Part shown: positions 6,310 through 12,974 of the stretch, in pieces
Numbering within the stretch: position 1 is the first letter of the stretch
Layout: every line of letters starts with the position of its first letter
Assembly: GCA_002417905.1 (NCBI GenBank)
Contig: DIDB01000096.1
Coordinates: forward strand, 1 to 18,288
Direction of reading: 5' to 3'
DNA length: 18,288 nt
DNA from: Pseudomonadaceae bacterium UBA5811
GTDB lineage: Bacteria; Pseudomonadota; Gammaproteobacteria; Pseudomonadales; Pseudomonadaceae
Made by a program: the position numbers and the translations under genes
The notes under the pieces: generated by a model
Told to the model about the DNA's origin: nothing
What the model saw: only the letters and a program-made list of their open reading frames with translations
Database searches by the model: none

Positions 6310-8476
6310 GGCTAACTCTCTCCGGCGCAACATCGTTAAGGGCCAATGGCGAGTAAGGATCCAGCAGCGAGGTCCGGATAAAGTGCAGATAGCTGAGCAC
6401 CCGCAGCAGGGGTGAACTTTCAAAGTGCTGCGCCCGGGGCTCCGGAGTGGCCCGCACGGCCTCGATGGCCTGCTCGACGGCGGCCAGTGCCCGCTGCCGG
6501 TTGGCCTCATCCACCTGGAGGAACAGGCGGATCAGCGCCCGGCCCAGGCCCCGGACACAGACCCGCCATTCAGACTCCTCGGCATACCAGGGCTCTGCGG
6601 TCAGGGCCGCCTGCTCCTTGCGCAGCTCGATCACCGCATGGCCGATCTCCAGCACGGCGAACATCCAGCGGGTCAGCTGGTGCTGGACCTCCGGATGGCC
6701 GGCAGCCTGGACATAGGCCTGGTTGAGCAGGTCCCGGGTACTGCTCTCAAAACCGGAGACCAGTCCCTTCAGCTTGCCACTGACCGCATAGACCAGCCGT
6801 GTGCGCAGATCACGTTCCAGCGCCTGCCACAGCCAGGGCCGGTTGGGCGGCAGCAGCAGGCTGGAAATCACCGCGGCCGAGGCAATGCCGGTCAGGGAAG
6901 CCAGATATTCGTTAACGTAGTGATCCGGGGCAAAGCTGGTCTGGTTGGCCGGAACCGTCAGGATACAGAACCAGACCAGCCAGCCGGCGCCGATTCCGGC
7001 GGTGGTGGGCCGGGCCAGCAGAAAGGCGCCAAAGGCCAGCACCGGGCTCATGGCACAAAACAGCATCGGGTAACTGTCGATATAGGGATACACCCAGAAG
7101 TACAGGCCAAACCCGAGTACTCCGCTGCAGGTGGCCCCCAGCAGCATCTGGCTGGCCATCTTTCCCGGATTGCTGCTGACCGAGGTCAGGCCCGTAATCA
7201 GGCCTACCGTCAGCACCGCCGTGGTGCCGCTAGCCCATGAGGTGGCCAGCCAGAAATAGCCCAGAATCAGGACCAGCAGGCCGCTGCGCATCCCGGAAAT
7301 CATCGCCGCCAGCCCGTTGGAGCGCGGGGTAAAACTGTCACGCCACTGTTCGCGCTCATGGTGGGTAATCATCAGCGAGGCCTGGGTCTGCAGGTAATTG
7401 TGCAGGTCATCCAGAAAGCGGAACAGCAGCTCGGTGGCCGTGTCGAAGTCCAGCTTCTGGGCGTCGGTCAGGTGCTTTTCCGACAGCAGCTGGCGGGTGC
7501 TGCGGATTTTCTCCCGCAGGGCCAGCTTGCTGGTCTGCAGCCGGGGTACATACTGGGCCGCCTCGGCATCCACCAGCAGGTGCTCCCGCAGCGGCTCCAG
7601 CACCTGGATGACTTCGTCCAGACAGGGCTGCAGGGCCGCCGACAGGATGTGCTCCTCATCATCCTGCAGGCGCTGCAGCAGCCGGTGCAGGGCATGGAAG
7701 CGAGTGGACAGCACCATAAACTCATTGTTCAGCCGGGCAAAGCGTCCGCGCCGCATGCGGATTCGCGGATCCTCAAAAGCACTGGCATTGCGCAGGTTTT
7801 CCAGCTGGACCGCCTGGGCGGCAAACCGGGCATTGAGCTGCTCCACCTGCTCTACGGTCAGCCGGCCCTGCAGCCCCTCCCAGGTAAAGCCGACAAAATC
7901 GCGGAAGCGGTTATAGCGGGTAGCATGCAGGTTGCTGCTACTGGTCAGCGGCAGAATCATCCCGCTGACCATGGCCGTCACCAGGATGGCCACCACAATC
8001 TCCACCACCCGCCACAGGGCCTGCATAAAGGCTTCGTCCGGGTGCAGGCTAGCCGGCATGCCGATCATCACTGCGGTATAACCGGCCAGCACGCAGGCAT
8101 AACTGCGGAAGTCCCGGAAACGGGCACCTCCGGCCACACAGAGCGCCAGCCAGAGTGCCAGCGACAGCAAAAACAGGATCCGCTCCTGGTTGAACAGGGC
8201 AATCAGCGTCACCATCATGGTCAGACCCACCATGGTGCCGATGATCCGCCAGAAGCTTTTGGCCAGCACGTCACCGTTCTGGCGCTGGATCACGATAAAG
8301 ACGGTAACCGCTACCGTCGTCGGCTGGGGCAGTTCCAGCCGGTAAGCCAGCCAGAGGGCAATGAACACGCTGAGCAGGGCCTTGAAAATACTGACCCAGA
8401 GCCGCCCGTCACTCTGTCCCCACTCAATCAGCCCGCGCCGGAACGCCGAGGACGATACAGTCGCCACACCCACCAT
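6299..8476 (-). CDS. FUSC family inner-membrane efflux protein, copy 2 (AaeB-like)
   Basis: Second FUSC exporter, with the same architecture as copy 1: membrane block, soluble helical middle, membrane block, cytoplasmic tail. I choose the ATG at 8476, giving 725 residues, because GAGGGCGAG lies just upstream and the start falls 11 bases after the outer-membrane-factor stop. An in-frame TTG at 8491 would add five residues (MRASS) and overlap that stop. Shared landmarks with copy 1 are RLELPQPTT, VFIVIQRQNGDVLAKSFWR, YTAVMIGMPA, SFTPRSNGLA and FWVYPYIDSYPMLFC. The C-terminus extends about a dozen residues beyond copy 1 and carries the TTG start of the DUF1656 gene within it. Its position directly before DUF1656-HlyD is the usual FUSC position, so this is probably the original copy and copy 1 the added one. 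Confidence 0.9.
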   Translation of the reverse strand: MVGVATVSSSAFRRGLIEWGQSDGRLWVSIFKALLSVFIALWLAYRLELPQPTTVAVTVFIVIQRQNGDVLAKSFWRIIGTMVGLTMMVTLIALFNQERILFLLSLALWLALCVAGGARFRDFRSYACVLAGYTAVMIGMPASLHPDEAFMQALWRVVEIVVAILVTAMVSGMILPLTSSSNLHATRYNRFRDFVGFTWEGLQGRLTVEQVEQLNARFAAQAVQLENLRNASAFEDPRIRMRRGRFARLNNEFMVLSTRFHALHRLLQRLQDDEEHILSAALQPCLDEVIQVLEPLREHLLVDAEAAQYVPRLQTSKLALREKIRSTRQLLSEKHLTDAQKLDFDTATELLFRFLDDLHNYLQTQASLMITHHEREQWRDSFTPRSNGLAAMISGMRSGLLVLILGYFWLATSWASGTTAVLTVGLITGLTSVSSNPGKMASQMLLGATCSGVLGFGLYFWVYPYIDSYPMLFCAMSPVLAFGAFLLARPTTAGIGAGWLVWFCILTVPANQTSFAPDHYVNEYLASLTGIASAAVISSLLLPPNRPWLWQALERDLRTRLVYAVSGKLKGLVSGFESSTRDLLNQAYVQAAGHPEVQHQLTRWMFAVLEIGHAVIELRKEQAALTAEPWYAEESEWRVCVRGLGRALIRLFLQVDEANRQRALAAVEQAIEAVRATPEPRAQHFESSPLLRVLSYLHFIRTSLLDPYSPLALNDVAPERVSLAS
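6357..8434. repeat. Long direct repeat, unit B (FUSC copy 2 coding region)
   Basis: Partner of the unit at 3058-5138. About 1.2 kb separates the two units, holding the DUF1656 and HlyD genes. Homology stops close to the FUSC start codons and shortly before the stop codons, so the duplicated piece corresponds to the gene itself. Recombination between the units would delete DUF1656, HlyD and one FUSC. Confidence 0.85.
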
Positions 8477-8487
8477 GGAGCTCGCCC

Positions 8488-10008
8488 TCAATCCAGACTG
8501 AAGATATTGCGCAGGTGAACGTCCCTGGGCTTCAGCTCTTCGGCGGCCGGCCGGCTGTCCTTATCATCCAGCATGCCGCCACCCAGGGCCACCCAGAGTT
8601 TGGCCTGGGTGGCCAGGTGGGCTGCCACGATCTGCTCGCGCAGCCGCTGCTGCTTGAACAGTTCGGTCTGGGCTTCCAGTACCCGCCGGTAATCGGTCAG
8701 CCCCCGGCGATAGGCATCCTCGGCCAGCTCGCAGCGCCGGTGGGCCGTTTCCAGAGCTTCGGCAATAAACTCCTCCTGTTCATGCAGGGAGTGCAGCTCG
8801 ATCAGGAAATCCGAGATTTCCTTGACAGCCATCACCAGGGTCTGGTTGTACTGCTCCACCGCCATATCATAACGGGCCGTGGCCGCACTCAGGTTGCCCC
8901 GGCGCTGCCCGCTGTCAAACACCGGCAGGCTCATTGCCGTGCTCAGGGCATTCATCCAGGGGCCACCGAGAAAATTCAGCACGCCGCCCTGGGTCGAAAT
9001 ATTGCCAAGGGCAGCCGCCAGGTTGATGTTGGGGTAAAAGTCAGCTTTGGCAACCTCAATACCCCGGGCCTCTGCAGCGACCTGCCAGCGGCTGGCCACC
9101 ACATCCGGCCGGTGACCGACCAGCTCCAGCGGCAGGCTGGACGGCAGGGCCGGCTCGACATGCAGTGACAGCAGCGGACGCTTCAGGACGGCTGCCGCGC
9201 CCGGCCCCTTGCCGGCCAGGGCAGCCAGCTGGTTGCGGGCCAGGGCAATGCCTTCTTCCACCATGTCCAGCTGGCGCTTGACATCGGGGATGGGGGCTTC
9301 AGCCTCAGTCACTTCCAGCTGGGTGCCCAGCCCCATTTTCAGGTGCTTCCGGGCCAGCTCCAGCAGTTCCTCCCGCTGGTGCAGGGTGTCCTCAACGATA
9401 TCCCGTTCCGCATAGTAGCGGGCCATCTGGATATAGGCATAAACGATATTGCCGGCCAGCTCCAGGGCAGCCGCCCGCTCTTCGGTCGCCACCACTTTGG
9501 CCATGTCCAGCGCCCGCTGCTCGTTCTTGCGCAGCTGGCCCCAGATATCCAGGTCATAGACCAGCCGCAGATTGAAACTGTTGTTCCAGCTGTGGCGCTT
9601 GGGAAAAATGGACGGGTTGCCGTAAAAGCGGTCATCTGGCCAGCGTTTGCGCTGGACCTCGGCATCAAAGTCCAGCTGGGCACCTTCATAGGATGCCGCC
9701 ACACCCGCCATTGATTCAGCCAGCCGGACCCTGGCCCTGGCCTGGGCCAGATCGGGACTGTGCTCCAGCGCCTGCCTGATCCAGCTGTCCAGCTGGGGAT
9801 CCTTATAGGCCCGCCACCACTGGAGCTCGGGCCAGCGGGCTTCTTCTGCAGCCTTGCGGATGGCCTCGTCGCTAACCAGTCCGGCATCGTTGAAAGTATC
9901 GGCTTGAGGGGTAATGCCCCGGCTATCAATACAGCCTGAGAGGTTCATGACCACAGCAAACAGGGAGGACAGGCAGACGCCTGACCGTAGATTGCGAATC
10001 GCCGTCAC
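8488..10008 (-). CDS. NodT/TolC-family outer-membrane efflux lipoprotein
   Basis: A 506-residue outer-membrane factor of the RND/FUSC-type efflux lipoprotein family. The start is GTG with AGGA eight bases upstream. The N-terminus is a lipoprotein signal with lipobox LSGC, lipid cysteine Cys27, followed by Ile-Asp. The family's WWRAYKDPQLDSWIRQAL block appears at about residues 84-101, then two long helical repeats with alanine-rich coiled coil. Other landmarks are LVYDLDIWGQLRK, LPLELVGHRPDVVASRW and SLPVFDSGQRRGNL, all usual in NodT-family factors. Its job would be the outer-membrane duct for the pump encoded downstream. It is the first gene of the operon, with the FUSC ATG 11 bases after its stop. 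Expression probably starts in the divergent region shared with the LysR gene. Confidence 0.93.
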   Translation of the reverse strand: MTAIRNLRSGVCLSSLFAVVMNLSGCIDSRGITPQADTFNDAGLVSDEAIRKAAEEARWPELQWWRAYKDPQLDSWIRQALEHSPDLAQARARVRLAESMAGVAASYEGAQLDFDAEVQRKRWPDDRFYGNPSIFPKRHSWNNSFNLRLVYDLDIWGQLRKNEQRALDMAKVVATEERAAALELAGNIVYAYIQMARYYAERDIVEDTLHQREELLELARKHLKMGLGTQLEVTEAEAPIPDVKRQLDMVEEGIALARNQLAALAGKGPGAAAVLKRPLLSLHVEPALPSSLPLELVGHRPDVVASRWQVAAEARGIEVAKADFYPNINLAAALGNISTQGGVLNFLGGPWMNALSTAMSLPVFDSGQRRGNLSAATARYDMAVEQYNQTLVMAVKEISDFLIELHSLHEQEEFIAEALETAHRRCELAEDAYRRGLTDYRRVLEAQTELFKQQRLREQIVAAHLATQAKLWVALGGGMLDDKDSRPAAEELKPRDVHLRNIFSLD

Positions 10009-10258
10009 AATCGTAATCCTGAGGTTAAGGGCAAGGCAAATAGTGCGAATGATGCAATTACAACCATTCTAAAATTTGATCCAGCGCAAAAATAAGTGCA
10101 GAAATAGGCCAATTATTATGTACATCGCCGACTTAATGTACGGCACAGAAATAATTCATAATTTGTAACCAAAGTTCCTGAATTACATTTGACAGGCTTA
10201 TCATGGTGGTCCGGTCCTAGGCAGGCCCACCATTCCGTCCCGCCCAGAGAAACAGACG
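10009..10258. promoter_or_regulatory. AT-rich divergent control region of efflux operon and lysR
   Basis: This 250-base gap is strikingly AT-rich from about 10050 to 10200 against a GC-rich background. TGTA/TACA half-sites recur: TTACAA 10058-10063, ATGTACAT 10118-10125 (perfect palindrome), ATGTAC 10136-10141, TTGTAA 10163-10168 and TTACAT 10183-10188. TGTAA 10164-10168 and TTACA 10183-10187 form an inverted repeat. The two ATGTAC copies start 18 bases apart. TTGACA at 10189-10194 is a consensus -35 facing lysR, but no good -10 follows at 16-18 bases. On the minus strand, TAGAAT (10071-10066) could be a -10 for the efflux operon; its -35 is not clear. LysR regulators usually bind such divergent regions, so these are operator candidates. 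Confidence 0.55.
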
Positions 10259-11203
10259 ATGGATACTCTTTTCCTCATGCGTGCCTTTGTCAGTGTGGCA
10301 GAAACAGGCAGCTTTACTGCTGCCGCGCTGCGCCTTGACCTGACAACCTCCTATATCTCCCGCGCGGTATCCAGTCTGGAGGACCACCTGCGAACGCGCC
10401 TGTTGCACCGCACCACCCGGCGGATCGCCCTGACCGAAGCCGGCAAGCGTTACCTGGCCCGCTGCGAGCAGATTCTCGAATACATTGAAGAAGCCGAAGC
10501 TGAAGCCAGCCAGGCCCACGCCCTGCCGGCCGGCAACCTGAAGCTGCACGCCATGACAGGTATTGGTCACCGCTACCTGATCAAGGCCATTTCTGAATAT
10601 AGTGAAAAATACCCGGATGTCAGTTTTGACCTGACCCTGGCCAACCGCACCATCGACCTGATCGAAGAAGGCTTTGATGTTTCGGTCATTGCGGCCCGCC
10701 AGCTGCCAGACTCCGGGTATATCTCCAAGCATCTGGGCCAGGTTTACAGCGTGCTCTGCGCTTCCCCGGCCTACATTGCCAGATACGGCCTCCCGGAAAC
10801 ACCCGCAGACCTTAACCGGCATCGCTGCCTGCGGCTGGTGTACTCCATCATGAGTCTGGACAAATGGGTCCTGAACGGACCGGCTGGACGTCAGGAAGAA
10901 GTCAGCATTTCCCACACCCATTTCCAGGTTAATACGGTTGATGCCATGACCGAGGCCCTGAAGCTGGGCATGGGAATTGGTGCCCTGCCCCTGTATAGCG
11001 CTTATGAAAGCCTGAAAGACGGTTCGCTGGTCCGGGTGTTTCCGGAGTTCACACTCTACCCGCTGAATGTTTACGCCCTGTATCCCTCCCGCCAGTACCT
11101 GGATGCCAAAATCAAGACCTGGATTGACTTCCTGCGGGACTATCTGCCCCAGCAGCTCAGCCGGGATGAATACGGCCTGATCGACTGCAGCCATCCAGCC
11201 TGA
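10259..11203 (+). CDS. LysR-type transcriptional regulator
   Basis: A 314-residue LysR-family regulator. Residues about 1-60 form the winged helix-turn-helix, with FVSVAETGSFTAAALRLDL, SYISRAVSSLEDHLRTRLL and HRTTRRIALTEAGKRYL, typical of the CrgA/AaeR-like branch. A linker helix (about 60-90) is rich in Glu and Ala. The effector-binding domain spans about 90-300 and includes GNLKLHAMTGIGHRYL and AMTEALKLGMGIGALPLY. It is transcribed away from the efflux operon across a 250-base AT-rich region, the classic layout of a LysR regulator and its target, and matches aaeR beside aaeXAB in E. coli. The inducer is not predictable from sequence; an aromatic or organic acid is inferred. The ATG follows a weak purine-rich site (AGAGAAA). 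Confidence 0.93.
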   Translation: MDTLFLMRAFVSVAETGSFTAAALRLDLTTSYISRAVSSLEDHLRTRLLHRTTRRIALTEAGKRYLARCEQILEYIEEAEAEASQAHALPAGNLKLHAMTGIGHRYLIKAISEYSEKYPDVSFDLTLANRTIDLIEEGFDVSVIAARQLPDSGYISKHLGQVYSVLCASPAYIARYGLPETPADLNRHRCLRLVYSIMSLDKWVLNGPAGRQEEVSISHTHFQVNTVDAMTEALKLGMGIGALPLYSAYESLKDGSLVRVFPEFTLYPLNVYALYPSRQYLDAKIKTWIDFLRDYLPQQLSRDEYGLIDCSHPA

Positions 11204-11218
11204 ACCACCCGCCACGCC

Positions 11219-11242
11219 TGCCGGGCAGACCATGGCCCGGCA
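11219..11242 (+). terminator. Hairpin after lysR, possible terminator
   Basis: TGCCGGGC and GCCCGGCA form a perfect 8-bp stem around an 8-base loop, starting 16 bases after the lysR stop. Only a short AATTT follows, so the U-tract is poor. The position after the gene favours a weak terminator or an mRNA 3'-end stabiliser. Confidence 0.4.
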
Positions 11243-11249
11243 CGAATTT

Positions 11250-11269
11250 CGCTATCACTGAAGATAGCG
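11250..11269. other. Second perfect hairpin downstream of lysR
   Basis: CGCTATC and GATAGCG form a perfect 7-bp stem with a 6-base loop (ACTGAA), eight bases beyond the first hairpin. It is less GC-rich than the first. It could be an operator dyad, part of an RNA, or chance. Confidence 0.35.
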
Positions 11270-11386
11270 GCGTACTGTTACAGAAATACTCATCAGGCCC
11301 CTGCTACAAACCGCCCGGCCACAATGAAACCACCGGGATCTCCGGTACCCCACAGCACCAACAAAACCAAAAAGAAGGCTGACCCC

Positions 11387-11482
11387 ATGATTAACCGGAA
11401 ACAGATCCGCCAGGCGGCTTGGATTCTGCTCGCAACCCTGACCGTGCTGGTTTTCCCCAATATGACCCGACTGATTAGCTGA
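11387..11482 (+). CDS. Putative 31-residue single-pass membrane peptide
   Basis: ATG 11387 to TGA 11482 encodes MINRKQIRQAAWILLATLTV followed by LVFPNMTRLIS. AAGAAGG lies eight bases before the ATG and is one of the better ribosome-binding sites in the window. The N-terminus has four basic residues (R4, K5, R8 and nearby polar residues), then a hydrophobic stretch from Ala10 to Phe23, then a short polar tail. This is the pattern of small inner-membrane proteins with the N-terminus inside. I do not recognise a family. It stands alone between the lysR hairpins and the MFS gene, 151 bases upstream of the latter. Short frames arise by chance, but the combined ribosome site and membrane helix make this one plausible. 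Confidence 0.5.
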   Translation: MINRKQIRQAAWILLATLTVLVFPNMTRLIS

Positions 11483-11633
11483 GCTGAATCCCTGTATTTT
11501 CTGAAAACTTCCAGAACCGTGCAGCGATAATCGGAATTTTAAAGAAAAACACCAGATTGCCAAACCAGCAGGCTGTCTGGCAGGCAGCATTCCGGGGTTG
11601 CCATCATCAGCATAATCCCGCAGGGTAAAAAGT

Positions 11634-12893
11634 ATGAGGACTTCACTTGCTCCTGTAACTTCCCTGCTGGGCGGGGTGGCCCTGCTGCTGCTTGGCCATG
11701 GCCTCCTGAATACCCTGCTGACCCTGCGCGGTGTGGCCGAAGGTTACTCCACGGGCCTGATCGGCCTGCTGATGTCTGGCTACTTTCTCGGCTACCTTGG
11801 AGGCACCAGCCTGGCGCCACGCCTGATCCGCAGGGTGGGCCACATCCGGACCTTCGCCTGCTGTGCAGCACTGGGGGCAATTGCTGCCCTGCTGCATGTC
11901 CTGCTGGTCAATCCGCTGGTCTGGCTGTTGCTGCGGATCATTTATGGCGCAGCACTGGTCACCCTGTACATGGTGGTCGAGAGCTGGCTGAATGCCCAAG
12001 TAGCTGCCCGACAGCGCGGCCAGACCTTTGCCATCTATATGCTGGTCAATCTGGGCTCACTGGCCGTTGCCCAGCAGTTGCTGCAGCTGGATGACCCATT
12101 GCAGTTTACCCTGTTTGCCCTGGCGGGCATCCTGCTTTGCAGTGGCCTGATGCCCATTACCCTGACCCGCCAGGCCCAGCCGGCCCTGCCGGAAACTCCA
12201 CCCGCCAATATCCGGGCCCTGTTGCGCATTGCTCCCCTGCCCCTGATAGCCGCCGGCCTGTCCGGGCTGGCGCTGGGCGGCTTCTGGGGGCTGGCTCCGG
12301 TCTATGCCAGCCAGAGCGGCTATGACGCAGCCGGTGTCAGCCAGGTCATGAGCATCACCATCCTGGGGGGAGCCCTGCTGCAATGGCCCATCGGCCTGCT
12401 GTCTGATACCTGTGACCGGCGGCTGATATTGGTGCTGGTGTCGCTGCTGGCCGCCATCCTGGCCCTGGCCATTGACTTTCAGCCCGCCGGACCGCAGCAG
12501 CTGGTCCTGCTGTTTCTCTGGGGAGGCCTGTCATTTTCGGTGTATTCGGTAGCCGCCGCCCAGCTGATTGACCAGCTGCAGCCGGATGAAATCCTGTCCG
12601 GCTCCAGTGGCCTGCTACTGGCCAACGGACTGGGATCTGCCATCGGCCCGTTACTGGCCGGACTGATCATGTTCCTGCTGGGCCCCGTGGGTCTGCCCCT
12701 GTTTTTTGCCGCCATGTTCGGCACCCTAGTATTTTTTACCCTGCAGCGCTCCCGCCGGGTGGTCGATCTGATAAGCGGCGAACCGGCCCACTTCACGCCC
12801 ATGCTGCGTACCAGCCCGGCCGCGTTCGGACTGATTCCGGATGCCCCCCCCACGCAGCCCCCGGACGGCGGCCCGCCGGAGTCCGCAATCTGA
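11634..12893 (+). CDS. MFS transporter, YcaD-like
   Basis: A 419-residue major facilitator with about 12 hydrophobic segments, resembling E. coli YcaD (382 residues). The ATG follows AGGG at eight bases. N-terminal features are LLGHGLLNTLLTLRG and SGYFLGYLGGTSLAPRLIRRVGHIRTF, the latter at the position of MFS motif A. RIIYGAALVTLYMVVESWLN matches YcaD's RFVAGVGCAMIWVVVESAL. The second half opens with LSGLALGGFWGLAPVY and contains LQWPIGLLSDTCDRR, close to YcaD's GQWPIGRLADKFGR. The tail after about residue 385 is a Pro-rich cytoplasmic extension (APPTQPPDGGPPE). The substrate is unknown. It precedes ggpPS by 81 bases on the same strand, so the two may be co-transcribed, but no link to osmolyte transport is shown. 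Confidence 0.88.
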   Translation: MRTSLAPVTSLLGGVALLLLGHGLLNTLLTLRGVAEGYSTGLIGLLMSGYFLGYLGGTSLAPRLIRRVGHIRTFACCAALGAIAALLHVLLVNPLVWLLLRIIYGAALVTLYMVVESWLNAQVAARQRGQTFAIYMLVNLGSLAVAQQLLQLDDPLQFTLFALAGILLCSGLMPITLTRQAQPALPETPPANIRALLRIAPLPLIAAGLSGLALGGFWGLAPVYASQSGYDAAGVSQVMSITILGGALLQWPIGLLSDTCDRRLILVLVSLLAAILALAIDFQPAGPQQLVLLFLWGGLSFSVYSVAAAQLIDQLQPDEILSGSSGLLLANGLGSAIGPLLAGLIMFLLGPVGLPLFFAAMFGTLVFFTLQRSRRVVDLISGEPAHFTPMLRTSPAAFGLIPDAPPTQPPDGGPPESAI

Positions 12894-12974
12894 CCGCAGG
12901 ACAACACGCCTGCCCCGCCAGTCGTCGACGCAGGTCGGCGCGTCAATCCATCCACAAGAACAGGAAGACCGCGC

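Larger units (their letters stand above)
11204..11633. other. 430-base interval between lysR and the MFS gene
   Basis: This stretch has no long reading frame. It holds two hairpins just after lysR (11219-11242, 11250-11269), a short dyad ACCGG-GATCT-CCGGT near 11330-11345, and a 31-codon open frame at 11387-11482 listed separately. From 11483 to 11633 the sequence is moderately AT-rich. It includes GATAAT at 11526-11531, which could be a -10 box for the MFS gene, although I see no matching -35. No tRNA or recognisable riboswitch was seen. Confidence 0.5.

Noticed and set aside
3024..8476. Assembly duplication as the cause of the two FUSC genes
   Set aside because: The copies differ at many positions in both sequence and protein, have different starts and ends, and are separated by two intact genes.
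7358..8518. Plus-strand open frame of 386 codons opposite FUSC copy 2, with a similar one opposite copy 1 (4389-5231)
   Set aside because: The two antisense frames resemble each other only because the FUSC genes are paralogues. Neither has a recognisable domain or a good ribosome site.
10189..10220. Complete sigma-70 promoter for lysR
   Set aside because: TTGACA is perfect, but no acceptable -10 hexamer lies 16-18 bases downstream, so only the -35 is noted within the control region.
10217..11233. Minus-strand open frame of 338 codons opposite lysR
   Set aside because: The plus strand carries a full-length LysR protein with intact helix-turn-helix and effector domain, so the antisense frame is a shadow.
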